DNA of 64,000 nt from Janthinobacterium fluminis (GCF_028595325.1 NZ_JAQQXR010000001.1:930001-994000), one strand, 5' to 3'. Positions 8,765 to 16,038 are shown, counted from the stretch's first letter. Notes: generated by a model from the sequence alone, not told the origin. A program made the numbers and translations.

Positions 8765-8968
8765 TCAGACCAGGTCTGGATGTGGCAAGCCGCCAATTTC
8801 GCCGAACTTCAGCGTAGGAGGGTGGCCGCCTTCTTCGCCCAGGGCCAGCGTGGTTGGACCGCCGCCTTCTTCGCCGATCGCCAGCGTGGTGTTGTCGTCG
8901 ATTTGGGTGGCCTTGTAACCGCCGCTCACTTGCTCGATCTGTTCAACGTTCAATGAAAATGGATGCAT
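8765..8968 (-). CDS. Graspetide precursor peptide 3 (three core modules)
   Basis: 67-residue precursor, first gene of the P3-P2-P1 operon. Leader MHPFSLNVEQIEQVSGG, then modules TTLAIGEE and TTLALGEE (both pairs present) and PTLKFGEI (positions 1 and 8 lost together, inner Thr-Glu pair kept), ending LPHPDLV. AGGAAA ribosome-binding site; upstream untranslated region shares a block with precursors 4 and 5; promoter at 9104-9131. TTxxxxEE is the consensus reported for plesiocin-type graspetides. Confidence 0.92.
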   Translation of the reverse strand: MHPFSLNVEQIEQVSGGYKATQIDDNTTLAIGEEGGGPTTLALGEEGGHPPTLKFGEIGGLPHPDLV

Positions 8969-9006
8969 GTCGTTTCCTATTTCTAAAATAAACTTCGATC
9001 AATTGC
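8969..9006 (-). promoter_or_regulatory. Conserved translation-initiation region upstream of precursor 3
   Basis: On the - strand, AATTGATCGAAGTTTATTTT followed by AGAAATAGGAA ends just before the ATG. Nearly the same block precedes precursors 4 (10483-10517) and 5 (12167-12204). It includes the ribosome-binding site; conservation beyond the Shine-Dalgarno bases suggests a shared translational signal or common ancestry of the units. Confidence 0.6.
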
Positions 9007-9103
9007 CGTAGAGTCAAACCCGTCAATATGCCTGCTTGGCGCAAGGCCGGGCGGCCCGCGTTATGAGCAAATCATATAAATTGATTGCTTGCAACGCACA
9101 TCT

Positions 9104-9131
9104 ATCTTATCGAATATTTGATTTATGTCAA
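9104..9131 (-). promoter_or_regulatory. Promoter of the precursor 3-2-1 operon
   Basis: On the - strand: TTGACA (9131-9126), 16-base AT-rich spacer, TAAGAT (9109-9104). The same arrangement stands upstream of precursors 4 and 5. The predicted leader RNA is about 130 bases. Sigma-70 type assignment rests on the hexamers and spacing. Confidence 0.75.
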
Positions 9132-9212
9132 ACTTATTTAAAAAATAAATTACCCGCCACGCCTTGATACATTTGGATGCGTAAACACTTATTTCCAGGC
9201 GAATGGAAGCGG

Positions 9213-9241
9213 CCGGCGAGGCGAATAAAATCGCCTGCCGG
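9213..9241 (-). terminator. Possible hairpin terminator after ATP-grasp ligase A
   Basis: Arms CCGGC-AGGCGA and TCGCCT-GCCGG with a one-base bulge and loop ATAAAA, 28 bases past the ligase stop. No clear T-tract follows on the - strand, so termination is uncertain. Confidence 0.45.
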
Positions 9242-9268
9242 AACGCAGTAAATGACGCGGCAATAGAA

Positions 9269-10210
9269 TCAGGCGGCGCGTTTTAACCTGGAATGGCCGT
9301 TGACCATCGCATCGATCAGCGTATCCGTGATTGGATAGCCGGTGGAATGTTCAATACCCATGAACATCGGACTTGGATTGGCTTCGAGGAAGTAATATTG
9401 CCCCTCGGTGTCGCGGCGCCAGTCGATGGCGGTCCAGTTCAGCGACAGTTGCTCCATGATTGCCGGCACCTGCAGGCGGATCGCCTCGGGCAGCTCGATC
9501 TTTTTGATGTTCACTTTCTGGTCGGTGCGGAAATCGACGTCGTCGGTTTCCAGCTCCAGCGAAAACAGCTGCTCGCCGATGGCATAGGTGCGGATGTTCG
9601 TGCCGTCCACATATTGCTGCAGCGTGATGGGCGCCTGCGTCAGCGCCTTGGCCAGGTGCGCGCCGGCCAGATGCTGTTCGGTAATGCGTTCCGTGTGCGC
9701 GCCGCCGTAGACCGGCTTGAAAATGGCGTGCGGCTCGGCCTTGCAAAAGGCCAGTACCTGCTGCGGGTCGTTGCCGATATAGGTGCGGGGAATGCGCACG
9801 CCGGCCTGGGCCACCAGTTGCAGCTGTTGCGGTTTTTCCTGGTGCGACTGGTAAGCCTGCCAGCTATTGAGCCAATGGGTTTGGTTGCGCGCCTGAAACC
9901 AGGAGCGCAGACTGGCCATGCTGTCGTAATAGGCGATATCTTCGATGGTGCCGCGGTTGGCCTTGGTGGTTTCCGCGCTCACGCCGCAGAAATTGCGCCA
10001 GTAGACGGAGGCGATGTCGCTGAAGGCGGCGCTGTTGCCGTCGGGCAGGGTGAGGGTGCCGCCGCCATCGGCCGGGGTCAGGCTGATCTTTGCTTCAGAG
10101 GGGAATTTGTGGGTTTCGAACAGGTGGGCTTCATGTCCGCGGTGGTGTAACTGCGCCAGGATATGCTGGGCGTGTGGGTCGCTTGCATGACCCAGAATGA
10201 TATGTTTCAT
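9269..10210 (-). CDS. Graspetide ATP-grasp ligase A
   Basis: ATP-grasp ligase of the MvdC/MvdD/PsnB kind that joins Thr/Ser side chains to Glu/Asp side chains as esters, using ATP to make an acyl-phosphate. 313 residues: an N-terminal pre-ATP-grasp half (MKHIILGHASDPHAQHIL), then the ATP-grasp fold with KPVYGG at about 165-170 and the Mg-binding YFLEANPSPMF at about 273-283. It differs from ligase B (10910-11851) at only residues 29, 93, 118 and 303. The start at 10210 follows GCGGAACAGCC and matches copy B. It is 83 bases downstream of precursor 4 with a strong hairpin between. Opposite-strand ORFs here are shadows. Confidence 0.92.
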   Translation of the reverse strand: MKHIILGHASDPHAQHILAQLHHRGHEAHLFETHKFPSEAKISLTPADGGGTLTLPDGNSAAFSDIASVYWRNFCGVSAETTKANRGTIEDIAYYDSMASLRSWFQARNQTHWLNSWQAYQSHQEKPQQLQLVAQAGVRIPRTYIGNDPQQVLAFCKAEPHAIFKPVYGGAHTERITEQHLAGAHLAKALTQAPITLQQYVDGTNIRTYAIGEQLFSLELETDDVDFRTDQKVNIKKIELPEAIRLQVPAIMEQLSLNWTAIDWRRDTEGQYYFLEANPSPMFMGIEHSTGYPITDTLIDAMVNGHSRLKRAA

Positions 10211-10243
10211 GGCTGTTCCGCTACCGTTGCAACGAGAAGGGGG

Positions 10244-10273
10244 CATCGTCGGTCGGTTAGCCGGCCGACGATG
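10244..10273 (-). other. Intercistronic hairpin between precursor 4 and ligase A
   Basis: CATCGTCGG/CCGACGATG outer arms with an inner CGG/CCG and TTAG loop. It lies between a highly needed substrate gene and its enzyme gene, where such stems often protect the upstream message or lower downstream expression. Confidence 0.7.
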
Positions 10274-10293
10274 GACTGCTTAATCGAAATCGA

Positions 10294-10482
10294 TCAGCTC
10301 AGGACTGGAGGCTGGCCGCCTTCTTCGCCGATGGCCAGGGTGGTGTGCTTGCCGCCGCCGGTCAGATACACGGGGGGAACCCCGCCGCCTTCGCCGTCAT
10401 TGCCAATTAAATGCACCGTATGAAGTACTACGCCGCCGCTAACTTGTTGGATTTGTTCCGCGTTCAGTGAAAATGGATGCAT
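10294..10482 (-). CDS. Graspetide precursor peptide 4 (one full, one outer-only, one dead module)
   Basis: 62-residue precursor. Leader MHPFSLNAEQIQQVSGG. Aligning on the central Gly of each repeat gives TVHLIGND (Thr at 1 and Asp at 8, but Val and Asn at 2 and 7: outer pair only), PVYLTGGG (neither pair) and TTLAIGEE (both pairs), then QPPVLS. The ATG at 10482 is chosen because it aligns with the other four leaders; an in-frame upstream start would add residues encoded by the conserved untranslated block. Ribosome-binding site AGGAA. Followed by ligase A. Confidence 0.9.
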   Translation of the reverse strand: MHPFSLNAEQIQQVSGGVVLHTVHLIGNDGEGGGVPPVYLTGGGKHTTLAIGEEGGQPPVLS

Positions 10483-10533
10483 GGTAGTTCCTATTTCATA
10501 GTAAACATCGATCAATTACGAAAATGGCCGGGG

Positions 10534-10585
10534 AAGGAGGCGCTCCAAGGAGAGGCTCCAAGGAGGCGCTCCAAGGAGGCGCTCC
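10534..10585. repeat. Four tandem 13-base repeats in the leader region of precursor 4
   Basis: AAGGAGGCGCTCC repeated four times without spacers (10534-10546, 10547-10559 with two changes, 10560-10572, 10573-10585). Present only in this one of the three homologous leaders, so it expanded after duplication. Confidence 0.9.
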
Positions 10586-10683
10586 TATCCCGTAATCCAT
10601 CGTCGCCTTGGCGCAACGAGGGCCGCTGCGCCCTATGCCCTGCCACGCAGCCGGAGTAATGCGGATGCCGGGAGTGCAGGGCT

Positions 10684-10711
10684 ATACTATCGAATATTTT
10701 TTTTCTGTCAA
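10684..10711 (-). promoter_or_regulatory. Promoter of the precursor 4-ligase A unit
   Basis: TTGACA (10711-10706), 16-base A-rich spacer, TAGTAT (10689-10684) on the - strand; same layout as 9104-9131 and 12324-12351. Predicted leader about 195 bases, longer than the others because of the tandem repeats. Confidence 0.75.
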
Positions 10712-10864
10712 ACTTTTTATTTATGAAATATTTTTGTGTTCACCGCCCCTCGCGGTGTCCGCAAAACGGCTGATTTCCTGGTGAAATCATGAATATTAAG
10801 CAATTGTGAAATTAATATTTGTTGGGGGCGGCGCTGAAAAACAAAAGCTTATTTGCTGGCGCGC

Positions 10865-10893
10865 ATAAAAAAAGCCCCTTTATCAGGGGCTTT
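10865..10893 (-). terminator. Rho-independent terminator after ligase B
   Basis: On the - strand AAAGCCCCTGATAAAGGGGC followed by seven T residues, 17 bases past the ligase B stop. It separates the precursor 5-ligase B unit from the precursor 4 promoter. Confidence 0.9.
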
Positions 10894-10909
10894 GTATCGG
10901 CCTGGGAAT

Positions 10910-11851
10910 TCAGGCCGCGCGCTTCAAACGGCTGTGGCCGTTGATCATCGCATCGATCAGCGTATCCGTGATTGGATAGCCGGTGGAATGCTCAATACCC
11001 ATGAACATCGGACTTGGATTGGCTTCGAGGAAGTAATATTGCCCCTCGGTGTCGCGGCGCCAGTCGATGGCGGTCCAGTTCAGCGACAGTTGCTCCATGA
11101 TTGCCGGCACCTGCAGGCGGATCGCCTCGGGCAGCTCGATCTTTTTGATGTTCACTTTCTGGTCGGTGCGGAAATCGACGTCGTCGGTTTCCAGCTCCAG
11201 CGAAAACAGCTGCTCGCCGATGGCATAGGTGCGGATGTTCGTGCCGTCCACATATTGCTGCAGCGTGATGGGCGCCTGCGTCAGCGCCTTGGCCAGGTGC
11301 GCGCCGGCTAGATGCTGTTCGGTAATGCGTTCCGTGTGCGCGCCGCCGTAGACCGGCTTGAAAATGGCGTGCGGCTCGGCCTTGCAAAAGGCCAGTACCT
11401 GTTGCGGGTCGTTGCCGATATAGGTGCGGGGAATGCGCACGCCGGCCTGGGCCACCAGTTGCAGCTGCTGCGGTTTTTCCTGGTGCGACTGGTAAGCCTC
11501 CCAGCTATTGAGCCAATGGGTTTGGTTGCGCGCCTGAAACCAGGAGCGCAGGCTGGCCATGCTGTCGTAATAGGAGATATCTTCGATGGTGCCGCGGTTG
11601 GCCTTGGTGGTTTCCGCGCTCACGCCGCAGAAATTGCGCCAGTAGACGGAGGCAATGTCGCTGAAGGCGGCGCTGTTGCCGTCGGGCAGGGTGAGGGTGC
11701 CGCCGCCATCGGCCGGGGTCAGGCTGATCTTTGCTTCAGAGGGGAATTTGTGGGTTTCGAACAGGTAGGCTTCATGTCCGCGGTGGTGTAACTGCGCCAG
11801 GATATGCTGGGCGTGTGGGTCGCTTGCATGACCCAGAATGATATGTTTCAT
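10910..11851 (-). CDS. Graspetide ATP-grasp ligase B
   Basis: Same enzyme type as ligase A: 313 residues, 309 identical. Differences are Tyr for His at 29, Ser for Ala at 93, Glu for Gln at 118 and Ile for Val at 303, none in the visible ATP-grasp motifs (KPVYGG, LEANPS). Both copies appear intact. The 26 bases before both starts are also the same, so the repeat unit includes the 5' flank. Such near identity beside strongly diverged precursors suggests very recent duplication or gene conversion. Preceded by precursor 5 and a perfect 28-base palindrome; followed by its own terminator. Confidence 0.92.
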   Translation of the reverse strand: MKHIILGHASDPHAQHILAQLHHRGHEAYLFETHKFPSEAKISLTPADGGGTLTLPDGNSAAFSDIASVYWRNFCGVSAETTKANRGTIEDISYYDSMASLRSWFQARNQTHWLNSWEAYQSHQEKPQQLQLVAQAGVRIPRTYIGNDPQQVLAFCKAEPHAIFKPVYGGAHTERITEQHLAGAHLAKALTQAPITLQQYVDGTNIRTYAIGEQLFSLELETDDVDFRTDQKVNIKKIELPEAIRLQVPAIMEQLSLNWTAIDWRRDTEGQYYFLEANPSPMFMGIEHSTGYPITDTLIDAMINGHSRLKRAA

Positions 11852-11884
11852 GGCTGTTCCGCTACCGTTGCAACGAAAGGGTCA

Positions 11885-11912
11885 CATCGCCGGCCGGCGC
11901 CGGCCGGCGATG
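11885..11912 (-). other. Perfect 28-base palindrome between precursor 5 and ligase B
   Basis: CATCGCCGGCCGGC followed immediately by its reverse complement. Equivalent in position to the hairpins at 10244 and 8474 and sharing the CATCG/CGATG ends. Very GC-rich and without a T-tract. Confidence 0.8.
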
Positions 11913-11932
11913 CGCTACTTAATCTGGGGCGA

Positions 11933-12166
11933 TTAGGACAGATCGACTGGCGGCTGGCCGCCTTCTTCGCCGATGGCCATCGTGGTTTCGATGCCGCCGC
12001 CTTCTTCGCCGATGGCTTTGGTCGAAACGCCGCCGCCTTCTTCGCCGATGGCCAGGGTCGTCATGACGCCGCCTTCTTCGCCAATCGACAGCGTGCTGAT
12101 GATTGGGCCGCGGACGCCGCCGCTAACTTGTTTGACTTGTTCAGCGTTCAGAGAAAATGGATGCAT
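11933..12166 (-). CDS. Graspetide precursor peptide 5 (four full core modules)
   Basis: 77-residue precursor, the richest of the set. Leader MHPFSLNAEQVKQVSGG, spacer VRGPII, then STLSIGEE, TTLAIGEE, STKAIGEE and TTMAIGEE, each followed by GG or GGG, with repeats spaced 12-13 residues, and tail QPPVDLS. All four modules keep both hydroxyl-acid pairs, so up to eight ester rings are possible. The ATG at 12166 aligns with the other leaders and has AGGAA upstream. First gene of the unit with ligase B; promoter at 12324-12351. Confidence 0.93.
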   Translation of the reverse strand: MHPFSLNAEQVKQVSGGVRGPIISTLSIGEEGGVMTTLAIGEEGGGVSTKAIGEEGGGIETTMAIGEEGGQPPVDLS

Positions 12167-12615
12167 GGTAGTTCCTATTTCAAAATAAACATCAATCAAT
12201 AATGGCAATGGCTATCGTGGGGATGCCCGGTTATCAAGCCATTGCCGCACCAGCGCACCAAGTAACATGCGCCTTTCGCGTTTCAGCTATCCGGGATCTT
12301 CCGGATCTCTGCAACGCCCGGCTATCTTAACGATTATTTTTTTTATGTCAAACTTTTTAAAAAAGTAATTGTAACAAATAACCAATAATTAATTACATGA
12401 TTAAATGATATTTATATCGCCGGGCGGTATTAACTCTTCGCATGCGCGGGAGGGTAAAGCCGGCGCCGTCAATGCCTATTCAACAAAGTTTTTTTTATCG
12501 CAATGTTTGTGGTAGGCTTGCGCACTCCATCGCTTCCTTGCGCAATCTGACTCATGCACACGAAACTGTATTTTTCCGTTCCCGACACTGCTGTTTTCTC
12601 TCTTGTGTGTAGTCT
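12167..12615. other. 449-base divergent intergenic region between precursor 5 and the exporter genes
   Basis: Contains the conserved initiation block of precursor 5 (12167-12204), its promoter (12324-12351) and an AT-rich core (about 12330-12420), then sequence upstream of the HlyD gene including two TTGCGCA copies (12518, 12538). I see no convincing promoter for the + strand exporter operon and no gene. Confidence 0.65.
12324..12351 (-). promoter_or_regulatory. Promoter of the precursor 5-ligase B unit
   Basis: TTGACA (12351-12346), 16-base A/T spacer, TAAGAT (12329-12324) on the - strand; matches the other two copies. Predicted leader about 150 bases. Confidence 0.75.
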
Positions 12616-13869
12616 ATGAAGCGGCCCAGCCTCTTCCGTGCGGCCGCGCTGGAGGCGCGCCAGGTCAACTGGCTCGCCGACGTCGTGCTGATCCGGCCGC
12701 TGACCTTCACCATGCTGACCGGGGTGGCGCTGGCCTTCGCCAGCGTCATCCTGGCCTTCCTGGCGTGGGGCAGTTACACCAAGCGCACGCCGGTGACGGG
12801 GCAGTTGGTGCCCGATTCCGGCCTCGTCAAGGTATATGCGCCGCAGCCCGGCGTGGTGCTGCAAAAATTCGTCAGCGAAGGGCAGGCGGTGAAGCGGGGC
12901 GAAGTGCTGTACGTGTTGTCGAGCGAGCGGCACAGCAGCACCCAGGGCGACACCCAGGCCGCCATCAGCAGCCAGGTGGAGGCGCGCCAGCAGTCGCTGC
13001 GCGAGGAACTGGCCAAGAGCCGCGCCCTGCTGGGCGAGGAGCGCGAGGCTTTGCAAACCAAGATCGCCGGCCTGCAGGCGGAATTGGCCAAGCTCGACGG
13101 CCAGATCGAGGACCAACGCCGCCGCGTCAAGCTGGCCGAGGAAAGCGTCGCCCGCTATCAGGGTTTGCTGGCGCAGGACTATATTTCGCGCGAGCAGGCG
13201 CAGCAAAAGCAGGAAGAGCTGCTGGACCAGCGCAACCGCGTGCGCGGCATGGAGCGCGACCACATCGCCGTGGCCCGCGAGCTGGCGGCCCAGCGCAACG
13301 AGCTGGCCACGTTGGCGCCGCGCCAGCAGAACCGCCTGGCCCAGGTCGAGCGCAGCCTGGCCAGCACCGGCCAGGAATTGAGCGAGAGCGAGGCCAGGCG
13401 GCGCCTGCTGATCACGGCGCCGGAGGCGGGCGTGGCGACGGCGCTGGGCGCCGACGTCGGCCAGTGGCTCGACACCAGCCGGCCCTTGCTGAGCGTGGTG
13501 CCGGCCGGCGCCACGCTGCAGGCCCACCTGTACGCGCAGAGCCGGGCGGTCGGCTTCATCAAGCCGGGCGACGCCGTGCTGGTGCGCTACCAGGCTTATC
13601 CGTATCAGAAATTCGGCCACGCCAAGGGCGTCGTCAAATCGGTGTCGCGCACGGCGCTGCCGGCCGGCGAACTGGGCGGCAACGCCACAGCGAACCCGGA
13701 ACCCTTGTACCGCGTCACGGTGACGCTGGCGGCGCAAAGCATGCCGGCCTATGGCAAGCAGCAGGCGCTGCAGGCCGGCATGCTGCTCGACGCCGACATT
13801 CTGCAAGAGACGCGCCGCCTGTACGAATGGGTGCTTGAGCCGCTGTACAGCCTGACTGGCAAACTTTAA
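12616..13869 (+). CDS. HlyD/CvaA-type periplasmic adaptor for peptide export
   Basis: Membrane-fusion protein bridging the ABC transporter and the outer-membrane channel. 417 residues: short cytoplasmic N-terminus, one transmembrane helix at about 30-52 (TFTMLTGVALAFASVILAFL), lipoyl half-motif (GQLVPDSGLVKVYAPQPGVV), a long coiled coil at about 115-260 (QVEARQQSLREELAKSRALL onward), the second lipoyl half (RLLITAPEAGVAT) and a beta-barrel end. Resembles CvaA of colicin V secretion more than HlyD by length. First gene of an exporter operon with the C39 ABC transporter 18 bases on. Divergent from the precursor genes, so its likely cargo is the graspetides. Confidence 0.9.
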   Translation: MKRPSLFRAAALEARQVNWLADVVLIRPLTFTMLTGVALAFASVILAFLAWGSYTKRTPVTGQLVPDSGLVKVYAPQPGVVLQKFVSEGQAVKRGEVLYVLSSERHSSTQGDTQAAISSQVEARQQSLREELAKSRALLGEEREALQTKIAGLQAELAKLDGQIEDQRRRVKLAEESVARYQGLLAQDYISREQAQQKQEELLDQRNRVRGMERDHIAVARELAAQRNELATLAPRQQNRLAQVERSLASTGQELSESEARRRLLITAPEAGVATALGADVGQWLDTSRPLLSVVPAGATLQAHLYAQSRAVGFIKPGDAVLVRYQAYPYQKFGHAKGVVKSVSRTALPAGELGGNATANPEPLYRVTVTLAAQSMPAYGKQQALQAGMLLDADILQETRRLYEWVLEPLYSLTGKL

Positions 13870-13887
13870 CCTCGGAACACGCGCAGC

Positions 13888-16038
13888 ATGTCTTTTCTCG
13901 ATAAAATTTCCTTTGGCCTTGGCGCGGGCGCGAAACTGCCGCTGATTCTGCAAACCGAATCGACTGAATGCGGCCTGGCCTGCCTGGGCATGGTGGCCGG
14001 TTTCCACGGCTACAAGACCGACCTGGCCACCTTGCGCGGGCGCTATCCGATCTCGCTGAAGGGGGCGACGCTGGCGCAGCTGATCCACATCGCCAAGCGC
14101 ATGGAACTGGGCACCCACCCGGTGCGCCTGGACATGGAGCATTTGCCGCAGTTGAAGCTGCCCTGCATCCTGCACTGGAACTTCAACCATTTCGTCGTGC
14201 TCAAGGAAGTCGGCGCCAAGTCGGTGACGATACACGACCCGGCCTTCGGCGTGCGCACCCTGCCGATGGACGAGGTGTCGAAGTGCTTCACCGGCGTGGC
14301 GATGGAGCTGTGGCCGGACGCCGGCTTCAAGCAGCAGGAGGAAAAGCGGCCGATCCGGCTGCGCAGCCTGATGGGCAAGGTGCGCGGACTGGGGCGCTCG
14401 TTTGGGCAAATCCTGCTGCTGGCGCTGGCGCTGGAAGTGTTCGCGCTGGTCAATCCCTTCTTCATGCAGTGGGTGATCGACAACGTGCTGGTGTCGTCCG
14501 ACCGCGACCTGCTGGCCACGCTGGCCGTCGGCTTCGGCCTGTTGATGCTGATGCAGCAGGCGATCAGCGCGGTGCGCTCCTGGGCCATCCTGTACATGGG
14601 GACGACGCTGAGCATCCAGTGGCGCGCCAATGTGTTCACCCACCTGCTGCGCCTGCCGGTGCAGTATTTCGAGAAGCGCCACCTGGGCGACGTCGTCTCG
14701 CGCTTCGGTTCGATCGACCAAATCCAGCACACGCTGACCACCTCCTTCCTCGAAGCGATGCTCGACGGCGTGATGACGATCGTCACGCTGGTGATGATGT
14801 TCATCTACAGCCCGATGCTGGGGCTGGTGGCGGTGGCCGCGATGGCGCTGTACGCGATGATCCGCTGGGCCTGGTATGGGCCGCTGCGCGCGGCCACCGA
14901 GGAGCAGATTATCCACGCCGCCAAGCAGCAAAGCCATTTCCTCGAAACGGTGCGCGGCGTCAAGGCGATCAAGCTGTTCCAGCGCGAGGACGGGCGCCGT
15001 GCCACCTGGCTGACGCTGGTGGTGGACCAGGTCAACGCCGACCTGCGCACGCAGAAGCTGCAATTGCTGTACAAGCTGCTCAACGGCGTCCTGTTCGGCA
15101 TCGAGAATATCGTCATCATCTGGCTGGGCGCCAAGCTGGTCATGGACGGCAACTTCAGCGTCGGCGTGCTGATCGCCTTCATCGCCTACAAGGGCCAGTT
15201 CGACAACCGCGTCAGCTCGCTGATCGACAAATTCTATGAAGTCAAAATGCTGCAGCTGCAGGGCGAGCGGCTGGCCGACATCGTGCTCGGCGAACCCGAG
15301 ACGCTGCACGGACGGCACGCGGCGGCGGCGGAGGACGCCGGGAAGGCGGCCGCCATCGACATCGTCGGCCTGCGCTACCGCTATTCCGACGACGAGCCGT
15401 ATGTCGTCGACGGCATCAACCTGAGCATCCGCGCCGGCGAGTCGGTGGCCATCACCGGGCCTTCCGGCTGCGGCAAGACTACCTTGATGAACGTCCTGCT
15501 GGGCATCCTGCCGCCAGCCGAGGGCGAGGTGCTGCTCGGCGGCGCCAGCCTCAAGCATCTGGGCATCGACGCGCTGCGCCAGGCCGTCGGCACGGTGCTG
15601 CAGGACGACCAGCTGTTCGCCGGCTCGATCGGCGACAATATCAGTTTCTTCGACACGCAGACCGACCAGGCCTGGGTCGAGCAGTGCGCGGCGATGGCGG
15701 CCGTGGCGCCGGAGATCGACGCCATGCCGATGGGCTACAACACCCTGGTCGGCGACATGGGAACGGTGCTCTCGGGCGGGCAGAAACAACGCGTGCTGCT
15801 GGCCCGCGCGCTGTACAAGCGGCCGCGCATCCTGTTCCTCGACGAGGCGACCAGCCATCTGGACGTCGACAAGGAGCGCGAGGTCAACGCCGCCGTCAGC
15901 GCGCTGAACATCACCCGCATCATCATCGCGCACCGGCCGGAAACCATCGCCACGGCGAACCGCGTTGTCACGCTGTCCGGCGGCCGCGTCGTGCGCGACG
16001 TGCTGAACGATGTGGCGCCCGGCTTGAACGCGGCATGA
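13888..16038 (+). CDS. Peptidase-containing ABC transporter (C39 domain), CvaB type
   Basis: Cleaves double-glycine leaders and exports the core peptide. 716 residues. The C39 domain (about 15-135) has QTESTECGLACLG with Cys28 and its Gln, His101 in NHFVVL and Asp117 in IHDPAFG: the catalytic set is complete. Six transmembrane helices (about 165-440) follow, then the ATPase with Walker A GPSGCGKTT, signature LSGGQ, Walker B ILFLDEATSHLD and switch His in AHRPET. The precursors' leaders (LNxEQIxQVSGG) fit C39 substrates. It lies between the HlyD-like and TolC-like genes, overlapping the latter by ATGA. The cargo link is inferred. Confidence 0.93.
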   Translation: MSFLDKISFGLGAGAKLPLILQTESTECGLACLGMVAGFHGYKTDLATLRGRYPISLKGATLAQLIHIAKRMELGTHPVRLDMEHLPQLKLPCILHWNFNHFVVLKEVGAKSVTIHDPAFGVRTLPMDEVSKCFTGVAMELWPDAGFKQQEEKRPIRLRSLMGKVRGLGRSFGQILLLALALEVFALVNPFFMQWVIDNVLVSSDRDLLATLAVGFGLLMLMQQAISAVRSWAILYMGTTLSIQWRANVFTHLLRLPVQYFEKRHLGDVVSRFGSIDQIQHTLTTSFLEAMLDGVMTIVTLVMMFIYSPMLGLVAVAAMALYAMIRWAWYGPLRAATEEQIIHAAKQQSHFLETVRGVKAIKLFQREDGRRATWLTLVVDQVNADLRTQKLQLLYKLLNGVLFGIENIVIIWLGAKLVMDGNFSVGVLIAFIAYKGQFDNRVSSLIDKFYEVKMLQLQGERLADIVLGEPETLHGRHAAAAEDAGKAAAIDIVGLRYRYSDDEPYVVDGINLSIRAGESVAITGPSGCGKTTLMNVLLGILPPAEGEVLLGGASLKHLGIDALRQAVGTVLQDDQLFAGSIGDNISFFDTQTDQAWVEQCAAMAAVAPEIDAMPMGYNTLVGDMGTVLSGGQKQRVLLARALYKRPRILFLDEATSHLDVDKEREVNAAVSALNITRIIIAHRPETIATANRVVTLSGGRVVRDVLNDVAPGLNAA

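Larger units (their letters stand above)
10483..10909. other. 427-base gene-free stretch: leader RNA and promoter of the precursor 4 unit, tandem repeat, terminator of ligase B
   Basis: From left to right it holds the conserved initiation block (10483-10517), four 13-base direct repeats (10534-10585), the promoter (10684-10711), an AT-rich stretch, and the ligase B terminator (10865-10893). No further gene with start and ribosome-binding site was seen. Confidence 0.75.

Noticed and set aside
9293-10150. Long open frame on the + strand opposite ligase A (and its twin at 10853-11791)
   Set aside because: Mirrors the ATP-grasp gene codons, lacks a ribosome-binding site, and the - strand frame has clear family motifs.
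11933-12166. Regular repeats spaced about 36-39 bases, CRISPR-like at first sight
   Set aside because: The periodicity comes from translated core modules (12-13 residues) inside a leader-bearing ORF; no spacers of even length and no cas genes.
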